A stretch of DNA of 18,653 bases from Clostridia bacterium (GTDB taxonomy: Bacteria; Bacillota; Clostridia; Peptostreptococcales; Anaerovoracaceae): NCBI GenBank assembly GCA_900766045.1, contig CAAFTW010000058.1, forward strand, positions 1 through 18,653, in the 5' to 3' direction. Under the pieces are notes generated by a model. The model ran no database searches. It was not told the DNA's origin and saw only the letters and a list, made by a program, of their open reading frames with translations. Below, one piece after another: positions 1 to 7,084 of the stretch. A program made the translations under genes and the position numbers. Numbering within the stretch: position 1 is the stretch's first letter; each line of letters starts with the position of its first letter.

Positions 1-29
1 AGAAAGCGTAAGTGCATAAAACCCATTCA

Positions 30-57
30 AAAAGCCACCGGAACGACGGTGGCTTTT
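30..57. terminator. Bidirectional intrinsic terminator
   Basis: An 11-bp perfect stem (AAAAGCCACCG / CGGTGGCTTTT) closes a 6-nt loop. A runs on the left arm and T runs on the right arm let it act in either direction. It probably ends a plus-strand transcript coming from outside the window, because the minus-strand gene at 181-2253 has its own terminator nearer its stop codon. Confidence 0.75.
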
Positions 58-124
58 CTAGTCAAGACACGTGCTATTTGCCGCTTACGATTCACGTCCG
101 CATCCACCCAGCATACCCAGATAC

Positions 125-156
125 GAAAAAAGAGACCGCCTTTTCTGGCTGGTCTC
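125..156 (-). terminator. Terminator of the NlpC/P60-like hydrolase gene
   Basis: On the minus strand a GAGACC / GGTCTC stem, extended by an inner GCC/GGC pairing with one bulged base, is followed by six T residues. It lies 25-55 bp past the stop codon at 181, which fits the end of the hydrolase transcript. Confidence 0.75.
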
Positions 157-180
157 CTTTTTATGCCCTTTATTTCACTG

Positions 181-2253
181 TTATTTCGTCACCGCGTAAA
201 CCGGAGTGCTCCAGCTGCTGTAGGCACCGTCTTTATATGCGCGTACCCGGATCTGATAAGTCTTCCCTCTTCCCAGAGAAGAAAAGCTTCTGACTCTCGA
301 TGTACTCAGTGAATAGGTTTTCCAGGATTTACTTCCGCTCTTTCTTACGCTGATCTGGTACTTCGGCGAACCGGAAACCTTACCGGCTGTAATCTTCAGA
401 CCGCTGAACAGACTCGAGAATTTCACAGACGGTGTCTTCGGCTTCACGTAATACGTCAGCGAAATTGTATCCTTGTAATTTCCTGTTCCTGTGAGGAGCA
501 GTTTCTTTTTGCCGATGGACTTGAAACCGGAAGCACAGCTTTCTGTATAATCTGCCCCCTGCGCAAGGGATACCGGTGTCTCTCCGTTGTCCCGCTCCAG
601 GGTCAGCGTCAGCAGATTCTGCTTCTGATTCTTTCCGTTATAGGTGAAATCCTGAAGTCCGGAGGTCTTTACTTCCTTCAGACTTCTCGGCTGAATAACA
701 TAGGACGCATTCAGATCACCCGTGTAATTATTGATTCCGCGAAGGATAATCGTATAGGTCCCGGCATTGACATACTGGTCGCTGTCTGAACGGAATACCT
801 GATAATCTTTACCCTTGGTCAGCCCTGCTGCAGTAACATCAGGCTCCTGCTCAGAACCGTTGTATACCGCATCTGCAACCTGAACATCATCCGACTCCAG
901 TGTTTTCGGCACGATGCTGAAAGTCTTGGTTACAGATCCTTTCACCATCCGACAGCCTCTGACTTTCATTGTGGCTTTTCCCGCGTTGACATTGTTGGAG
1001 CATGTGACCGTGTAATCCGTTCCCTTCTGGAAACTGGAAACCTTCACCTCAGGCTCCTGTGCGGATCCGTTATACTGCACCTTCGAACTTTCCAGCTTTA
1101 CATTGGAAGATGTCAGAGTTGCTTTGTTAATGGTAAAGCTTCTGGACACCTTTCCGGTGTAGTTGTTGCAGAATGTAGCTGTCAATGTTCCTCTGGTATT
1201 ATTATTCACTGCGCTGAGTGTATAATCTCTGTTCTTCTTCAGCTTGACGCCATTCAGACGGACGGCCGCATTCGGAACGATCGTCTTGCCCGTATATGTT
1301 TTGGCAGAAATCGCCGCGATCACAGCAGAAGATGCATTCTTCGGATAAATCCTGTAGGATGTCTTTACCGTTCCAGTATGAGTTCCAAGGCCCTTAACGG
1401 TAACCTTTACCGTTCCGGCATTGGTTGTACTTCCGGAAGTCTTGACGGAATATCCAGAGTACACACGCCTTCCGTTTGCGTCGTAAATCACAAGTGACGG
1501 TGACTGGCTTTTTCCCGTGTAGGTCTTATTATACGCCGTGACAGATTTCAGGGAAATCTTCGAAGATGTATTCACGGATGATCCTGAAGAACTCGATCCG
1601 CTGTTGGAACCGTTCGAGGAATTGCCCGAATTTCCAGAGCTGCTTGAGCTGCTCGAAGATGAATTTCCCGAATTCGCAGATGTTCCGGTATACCGGAGTA
1701 CACCATCCCAGCTGATCCCGGAAACCCCATTATAATATGGAGCCACACTGACTTCTGTCCCTGTCTGGTCGCCCGTTTCCGGATGACCGCGGTCTGAATG
1801 TGCCGCTGCTGTCATACCGTTTCCCAGATACAGTTCTGTGTGACGGTCCATGTCCAGGAGAATATCGCCCCGCTGAAGCGATGCCGGTGCAACATTATTC
1901 AGAGTTATTCCGAGCTGACTTGCAGGAACCCATGTAAAACCTGCGTTCGTGAAACTCTGCAGCATACTCTTGGTTCCAACAAAACCACTGAAGCTGAATC
2001 CTCCGCCATTGGTAAAAGCACTGACGACGAATGTACCGCAGTCATAGTCTGGACCCCACCGCAATGACGGGTTCAGAGTGTAACCATGGGATTCATCATT
2101 TGCCGTCGCAATCGCCCACTGAACCGCTGACTCAACACGGGACGGAATCGAATCAGCATGCGAAGTCTGCGCGATTCCAAATCCCAGAAGAAGAGCCAGC
2201 GTCAGCACCACAGTCACAAGCAGGTGCCGAATCATTCTTTCTCTGATCTTCAT
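181..2253 (-). CDS. Secreted NlpC/P60-like peptidoglycan hydrolase with Ser-rich linker, five repeats and C-terminal Fn3-like module
   Basis: Predicted exported cell-wall hydrolase of about 690 residues. The N terminus has a basic patch and a hydrophobic core (roughly 10-28) ending in SHA-D, a typical signal peptidase I site. Residues about 36-195 resemble an NlpC/P60-type papain-like amidase or endopeptidase: Cys72 in YDCGTF, His138 in RHTELYLG, and a later candidate polar residue near His152. A Ser/Gly/Asn linker follows (about 197-230). Then come five repeats of 70-80 residues (about 233-604) sharing Y-N/T-G, G-x-D-Y, N-A-G-T and NYTG motifs, and an Fn3-like end (about 605-690). No LPXTG motif or SH3 domain is seen, so wall attachment would rely on the repeats. 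ATG at 2253 is chosen; an in-frame GTG at 2262 is the alternative, and neither has a strong ribosome site. It is monocistronic, with its own terminator. The hydrolase class is fairly secure; the bond cleaved is unknown. Confidence 0.8.
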   Translation of the reverse strand: MKIRERMIRHLLVTVVLTLALLLGFGIAQTSHADSIPSRVESAVQWAIATANDESHGYTLNPSLRWGPDYDCGTFVVSAFTNGGGFSFSGFVGTKSMLQSFTNAGFTWVPASQLGITLNNVAPASLQRGDILLDMDRHTELYLGNGMTAAAHSDRGHPETGDQTGTEVSVAPYYNGVSGISWDGVLRYTGTSANSGNSSSSSSSSSGNSGNSSNGSNSGSSSSGSSVNTSSKISLKSVTAYNKTYTGKSQSPSLVIYDANGRRVYSGYSVKTSGSTTNAGTVKVTVKGLGTHTGTVKTSYRIYPKNASSAVIAAISAKTYTGKTIVPNAAVRLNGVKLKKNRDYTLSAVNNNTRGTLTATFCNNYTGKVSRSFTINKATLTSSNVKLESSKVQYNGSAQEPEVKVSSFQKGTDYTVTCSNNVNAGKATMKVRGCRMVKGSVTKTFSIVPKTLESDDVQVADAVYNGSEQEPDVTAAGLTKGKDYQVFRSDSDQYVNAGTYTIILRGINNYTGDLNASYVIQPRSLKEVKTSGLQDFTYNGKNQKQNLLTLTLERDNGETPVSLAQGADYTESCASGFKSIGKKKLLLTGTGNYKDTISLTYYVKPKTPSVKFSSLFSGLKITAGKVSGSPKYQISVRKSGSKSWKTYSLSTSRVRSFSSLGRGKTYQIRVRAYKDGAYSSWSTPVYAVTK

Positions 2254-2305
2254 AATTCTCACATTATTTCATTTCTCACCAAACAGTAACCAATAAATTC
2301 CCTTT

Positions 2306-2445
2306 CCTGTCCGTATGCTCTCTACGGACAGGTTCCCGAAAATCACACCCGCAGATGCTGCGGACAAAAGGAAAATTTCCAGGATCTGACTGCCATAAAA
2401 CCAATCCGCTTCTTTTCAAAGAAGCAGAAACAGCCCCACTGTTTC
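2306..2445 (-). promoter_or_regulatory. Hairpin-rich 5' leader of the hydrolase gene (unclassified)
   Basis: Read on the minus strand, four hairpins precede the hydrolase start. One is a 10-bp perfect stem at 2306-2332 (CCTGTCCGTA / TACGGACAGG). The others are CCGCAG / CTGCGG at 2349-2363, GCTTCTTT / AAAGAAGC at 2408-2425 and GAAACAG / CTGTTTC at 2427-2445. No U-tract follows any of them. I compared the sequence with what I know of the ydaO-type c-di-AMP riboswitch, which often controls wall hydrolases, and did not find its conserved core. The structures are seen directly; a regulatory role is inference. Confidence 0.35.
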
Positions 2446-3274
2446 CATTTCAATACGTCATCGTTTCACCGACAGTTCCTCTTAAGAATTTTTAAGTATA
2501 TTTTAACATATCAAATACAGAAATCAACATTTCGGCATACGATTTTACGGGGAAACGGCAAAAAACATTGAAATTTCAAGGTTTTTGATATACAGTAACT
2601 ATAATATGGTAAACCACATGCTTCTCCGCTGCTTAATAAAAAACGAACTCCGATTCTGAAAAAAGCATCATCACGGCCGTAAACACATATCTGCTGCAAG
2701 ATTAAGTTCATAAATTTCATGACACTTTTCGTTAACGGGATATTTCATCGGCCTGCCCGAAGCAAAGATGGGATGCCTGACATTTTTCCAAACCCGATGA
2801 CACCGAGAGAAAAACTGGCACAGATATCATGTAAACAATAATTTTATATAGTAAATATATGTAAACTTAATGCATTTATCGGTCCGAATACGATCACCTG
2901 ATGATTTAAACGGCTCTATTCGGCCCAAAACCCCACCTGTCGCGCAAGTATATCATTTTAATGTATATTTTCACACTGTACTCGTTAATGAATCTCTCAG
3001 AGCTTCTCAGGCGTTTGCCCCTCAGATGGTTTTCTGTCTTCAGAAAGTCATAAATCTTCTTTCGTCGATCAGATTTACTCCGATCTGTCGTTTCGTGTCA
3101 TCCTCCAGACATTACTTCTTTCCCTTCTCCATCCCATTCCGGACAGCTCAGCTGGATTCACGGAAACAGGCCTCCAGAACGGCACCCGCGCTGCGCCCGC
3201 TGCCTTAGTACAGGCAGACCACGGAGACGTCCCCATGAAGGCCTTTCCATGATTCACAATTCGCCGCCCTAACA

Positions 3275-3311
3275 AACAGAAAAAGAGACGAGCACTTCTG
3301 CACTCGCCTCT
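3275..3311 (-). terminator. Terminator of the sugar PTS operon
   Basis: On the minus strand AGAGGCGAGTGC and GTGCTCGTCTCT form a stem of up to 12 bp (with G-U pairs) around a 4-nt loop, followed by TTTTTCTGTTT. It lies about 150 bp past the ptsI stop and is the first good terminator after the gene. Confidence 0.75.
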
Positions 3312-3460
3312 TTGGGTATCCGTATATACGACGTGCGGCGCGCCTGTCGAACTGCGCCTTCGGCTTGTTCTCCCGGGCCGCACCAGCATAAGGAATCCTC
3401 AGTTCAGTCTTCACGCAGTTATTGCTGTCAATGCGTTCGACTTTACTGGGATAGGTCTCC

Positions 3461-5116
3461 CTACCGGAAATCTTCTTCCTTTTCTTCTTCCGGAAGGCTC
3501 AGGTCGATTCCACGGACCTGTTTTCTCAGCGGGAGTACGCTCTTCGGGTTGACGGAAAGTTCGTCGATTCCCATGCGGAGGAAGGTTTCGGTCAGGTCGA
3601 GGTCGGCGCCGAGTTCTCCACAGATGCCGCACCAGATTCCGTGACGGTGGGCGGCGTCAACGGCCATTTTGATCTCTTTCAGGACTGCCGGATGATGGGT
3701 GTCCAGGAAAGGCTCGAGGTGAGCGTTCTGACGGTCAATGGCCAGTGTGTACTGAGTCAGGTCGTTGGTGCCGATGGAGAAGAAGTCGCACTGGCGTGCG
3801 AGGTCATCTGCGATCAGGGCGGCGGCCGGAGTTTCGATCATGATGCCGATTTCCAGGCTGCCCATCTCCTGCCCTTCATTCTTCAGCTCCGTGCGGCATT
3901 CCTCCAGGATTTCCTTTGCGGCCATGAGTTCCTTCAGGCTTGTAATCATCGGGAACATAACGGCCAGATTTCCGTATGCAGATGCACGGAGCAGAGCTCT
4001 GAGCTGGGTCTTGAAGAATTCCTTTCTGGTCAGGCAGATGCGGATTGCACGGAAGCCCAGTGCAGGGTTGTCTTCCGGATCGAGATTCAGGTAGTCCACC
4101 TGCTTGTCAGCGCCGATATCACAGGTGCGGATGACCACCTGTTTCGGTGCCAGAGCTTCCAGCGCACTCTTATAGGCCTGGAACTGCTCTTCCTCTGTCG
4201 GGCTCTGATCACCGTTCAGATAAACGAACTCAGAGCGGAAGAGGCCAACGCCTTCAGCATCGTTTTCTTTTACTGCAGGCAGGTCGGCCGGGCCGCCGAT
4301 GTTGGCGTAAATGCGGACTGCTGTTCCGTCAACAGTACGGGATTCTTTTCCGATCAGATCCTGGAGCAGTGCCTGCTCTTTTCTGTCCGCTTCACGGCGT
4401 TCCATCATCATTTCCATCGTCTCTGCTGTCGGGTCGACATAGATGCAGGACTGATATCCGTCTACAATCGCCGTTTTACCGTCCCAGGCATCTGAAATAT
4501 CCTTTACCTGTATAAGGGCCGGCACATTCATACTGCGCGCCAGAATCGCCGTATGGCTCGTCTGGCTGCCGCCTCTGGTTACGATTCCCTGCAGAAGATT
4601 TTTATCCAGCTTGACCGTCTCAGACGGAGCAAGGTCATCCGCAACCAGGATGAATGGTTCATCCGGTGCAAAGGAGTTGGGATCAATTCCCAGCAGAACA
4701 TCCAGAACGGCGTTTTCCAGATCATAGATATCTGCGCTTCTGGCACTCAGGTAGGCATCATCCATTTCCTCGAACACCTTTGCCTGTGCGGTAAAGGATT
4801 CTTTTACCGCATATTCCGCGCTTCGTTTCTGCTCGCGGATGATTTCCTCCGTATCATCAATCAGGTCCTCATCTTCCAGCATCATGGCGTGGACTTCAAA
4901 AATTTCCGCGTTTTTCTCGCCGGCCGTTTCTTTTGCCCGCTCATACAGTTCATTCTGCTGATCGATCACTTTCGCGACTGCGTCCTGAAAACGCTTTACC
5001 TGTGCATCCGTATCTTCATGCAGGGATTCATCGATCTTGCGGTCCGGCTCTTTCAGTACACGGATCTTCGTGATCGCAATTCCCTTCACGATGCTCTTTC
5101 CGGTTGCAACTACCAT
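3461..5116 (-). CDS. ptsI: Phosphoenolpyruvate-protein phosphotransferase (PTS Enzyme I)
   Basis: Cytoplasmic Enzyme I autophosphorylates from phosphoenolpyruvate and passes the phosphate to HPr, and so to EIIA. The 551-residue protein is near the usual length of about 570. An N-terminal HPr-binding domain leads to the active-site His188 in GGSQTSHTAILARS. The PEP-binding TIM barrel follows, with VGLFRSEFVYL, GFRAIRI, MFPMI and the C-terminal SIGTNDLTQY and CGICGE motifs. ATG at 5116 is chosen because an AGGAGGAG site lies just upstream; the longer frame to 5152 would overlap the preceding gene. The start lies 2 nt past the stop of the EIIBCA gene, so the two are probably translationally coupled. 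An Enzyme I tied to one sugar system is unusual, since it is normally paired with ptsH. No HPr gene is in the window. Confidence 0.96.
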   Translation of the reverse strand: MVVATGKSIVKGIAITKIRVLKEPDRKIDESLHEDTDAQVKRFQDAVAKVIDQQNELYERAKETAGEKNAEIFEVHAMMLEDEDLIDDTEEIIREQKRSAEYAVKESFTAQAKVFEEMDDAYLSARSADIYDLENAVLDVLLGIDPNSFAPDEPFILVADDLAPSETVKLDKNLLQGIVTRGGSQTSHTAILARSMNVPALIQVKDISDAWDGKTAIVDGYQSCIYVDPTAETMEMMMERREADRKEQALLQDLIGKESRTVDGTAVRIYANIGGPADLPAVKENDAEGVGLFRSEFVYLNGDQSPTEEEQFQAYKSALEALAPKQVVIRTCDIGADKQVDYLNLDPEDNPALGFRAIRICLTRKEFFKTQLRALLRASAYGNLAVMFPMITSLKELMAAKEILEECRTELKNEGQEMGSLEIGIMIETPAAALIADDLARQCDFFSIGTNDLTQYTLAIDRQNAHLEPFLDTHHPAVLKEIKMAVDAAHRHGIWCGICGELGADLDLTETFLRMGIDELSVNPKSVLPLRKQVRGIDLSLPEEEKEEDFR

Positions 5117-5118
5117 TT

Positions 5119-7020
5119 CTACTCCTCCTCTTTCTGAAGATCTCCGTAGCATTTTACATCTTCATAATCATCGCTGTTTGTAAGAAGAACCACAACGGTA
5201 TCCGGGAAACCGGCCTTTGCAATCTCATCGCGGTCGAACTCCAGCAGTTTCTGTCCTGCTGTGACGTGGTCGCCTTCCTTAACCAGCGGATGGAAGCCTT
5301 TCCCCTTCATCTTGACGGTATCCACACCGATGTGAATCAGAAGTTCCATGTCTCCAGGACCTTCCAGACCGATGGCGTGGCCAGTCTCTGCAACATTTGC
5401 GATTTCTCCGTCAAAAGGTGCCACGACAAGGCCGACCTCCGGCTCGATTCCGACTCCGTCTCCGAGCACACCGGATGCAAATGTCTCATCCTTGATTTCC
5501 TCGCGCGGAATAATCTGTCCGTAAGCAGGAGCATGCACTTCTCCGGCCTCACAGCGGATCAGAACCGGCATTTCCTTATTCGGCTCTTCTTTCTCCTCAA
5601 CCAAAGCGTCAAGGACATCTTCCTCGCCCTTCGGATGATCCTGTTCTGCCGGATCCTCTTTCCAGATCACCATGGTCAGTGCAAATGCAATTCCGCCTGC
5701 AATGGCAAGTTCAACCAGATACAGCGGGATGTGGTTGATGGTCAGAAGTCCCGGAATTCCGGTAACACCGTAGGCCTTGGCACCCAGATGAGAAATGGAT
5801 CCGAACCAGGCTCCGACCGCTCCTCCGATCATGCCGCATACGAACGGCTTCATCAGACGCAGGTTGACTCCGAAGATCGCCGGCTCAGTAATTCCAAGGG
5901 ATGCAGACAGAGAAGACGGGAAGGCGATTTCTCTGCGCTTGTGACTCTTTGTTTTTACCGCAACCGCAAGGCAGGCTCCGAACTGAGCAAAATTGGCTGC
6001 CGTAGCAATCGGCATCCAGATGTTGAGTCCGTTCTTCTCGGCCAGCATTCCGGCTTCAATGACATTATACATATGATGCAGACCCATAACAACGGTAACC
6101 GGATAAATCGCACCCATCGCAGCCGCGCCAATACCGTGTCCGACCGTGATCAGAAGCTGTGCTCCGTGCAGAATATATGTCTCTGCAGTGGAGAAAATCG
6201 GTCCGATGATGGTGAACGTTATGAATGTTGTGAATAATACCGTACAAAGCGGTGTTACAAACAGATCCAGCATTTCCGGCACGTGTTTATGCAGCCACTT
6301 TTCTACCATGCACATAATCCAGACGGCGATAATGACCGGGATAACATGGCCCTGGTAACCTACTGCCTTCACATGGAAGCAGAGCAGATGCCAGACCGGA
6401 ATCTGGGATGCTTTCATTCCGGAAACGGCCCAGGCGTTAATTAGGTTGGAGTGAATCATGCACAGTCCTACAACTGCGCCCAGGAAAATATTTCCTCCGA
6501 ATACTCTCGCCGTACTGATAGCGATGATAACCGGCAGATAGGCAAATGCCGCACCGGAAACCATGTCCAGGAAAGAGTACCAGTCAGAATTGACGAAAGC
6601 CGGACTTGCTTTACCAATTGCCTCAACCAGTCCCATCATCAGTCCGGATGCGACGATGGCCGGCAGGATCGGTACGAATACATCGCCCAGAACCTTGATC
6701 AGGCGTTTTGGAAGCGGCTGGCGCGCAGCAGCTGCGGCCTTGACATCCGCTTTGGTTGCTGCCGTCATTCCCGTAATATCCAGAAATTCATCGTAAACCT
6801 TGTTTACCGTACCGGTTCCGATGATGAGCTGAAGCTGTCCGTTGGATTCGAACATGCCCTTGACACCCTCAACGTCCTCCAGTTCCTTTTTATCGACTTT
6901 GGAGTTGTCTGCGATAACCAGACGGAGACGTGTCGCGCAGTGAGCCGCGCTGATGATGTTTTCTCTGCCTCCGAGGTGGCTGAAAATCTCCTGTGCGCAG
7001 CGGCGGTAATCTAATGCCAT
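5119..7020 (-). CDS. PTS EIIBCA permease of the sucrose/trehalose/beta-glucoside family, probably sucrose-specific (scrA-like)
   Basis: Membrane permease that imports a disaccharide and phosphorylates it on entry. Its 633 residues show all three domains in B-C-A order. EIIB (about 1-85) has the phospho-Cys28 in AAHCATRLRL. EIIC (about 105-460) has multiple membrane spans, the GLHHMYNVIE stretch and the family motif GITEPAIFGVNL. A charged linker leads to EIIA of the glucose type (about 490-633) with active His563 in LLIHIGVDTV. The start has AAGGAG 8-9 nt upstream. It sits 64 bp after the GH13-HAD gene and 2 nt before ptsI, in one operon. Family membership is firm. Sucrose is inferred from resemblance to ScrA proteins of the same B-C-A order and from the amylosucrase-like neighbour; trehalose is the main alternative. 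Confidence 0.9.
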   Translation of the reverse strand: MALDYRRCAQEIFSHLGGRENIISAAHCATRLRLVIADNSKVDKKELEDVEGVKGMFESNGQLQLIIGTGTVNKVYDEFLDITGMTAATKADVKAAAAARQPLPKRLIKVLGDVFVPILPAIVASGLMMGLVEAIGKASPAFVNSDWYSFLDMVSGAAFAYLPVIIAISTARVFGGNIFLGAVVGLCMIHSNLINAWAVSGMKASQIPVWHLLCFHVKAVGYQGHVIPVIIAVWIMCMVEKWLHKHVPEMLDLFVTPLCTVLFTTFITFTIIGPIFSTAETYILHGAQLLITVGHGIGAAAMGAIYPVTVVMGLHHMYNVIEAGMLAEKNGLNIWMPIATAANFAQFGACLAVAVKTKSHKRREIAFPSSLSASLGITEPAIFGVNLRLMKPFVCGMIGGAVGAWFGSISHLGAKAYGVTGIPGLLTINHIPLYLVELAIAGGIAFALTMVIWKEDPAEQDHPKGEEDVLDALVEEKEEPNKEMPVLIRCEAGEVHAPAYGQIIPREEIKDETFASGVLGDGVGIEPEVGLVVAPFDGEIANVAETGHAIGLEGPGDMELLIHIGVDTVKMKGKGFHPLVKEGDHVTAGQKLLEFDRDEIAKAGFPDTVVVLLTNSDDYEDVKCYGDLQKEEE

Positions 7021-7084
7021 ATGCTTTCTCCTTTATCATTAATCATTGCAATAATAACAAACAAATTTCAGGGAAGCCCGGGCC

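Larger units (their letters stand above)
2265..3460. other. 1.2 kb intergenic region without a convincing gene
   Basis: Every ORF here is short, lacks a good ribosome site and gives a composition unlike a real protein. One minus-strand candidate (3075-3389) reads straight through the ptsI terminator. The left end is the hydrolase leader and the right end is the ptsI 3' region with its terminator. The centre (about 2480-2870) is AT-rich and holds a direct repeat of ATGTAAAC at 2829-2836 and 2859-2866. I see no tRNA, insertion sequence or recognisable remnant. Confidence 0.6.

Noticed and set aside
2300..2510. ydaO-type c-di-AMP riboswitch ahead of the wall hydrolase
   Set aside because: The gene type fits, but the conserved GGGGGAACC, GGGTGAATC and CAGCTAAC-like segments of that class are not present.
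3075..3414. Minus-strand ORFs after ptsI (3075-3389 and 3205-3414)
   Set aside because: Both pass through the ptsI terminator, lack ribosome sites and give unlikely compositions.
5104..6237. Antisense ORF of 377 codons opposite the EIIBCA gene
   Set aside because: A shadow of the permease gene with low-complexity sequence and no family resemblance.
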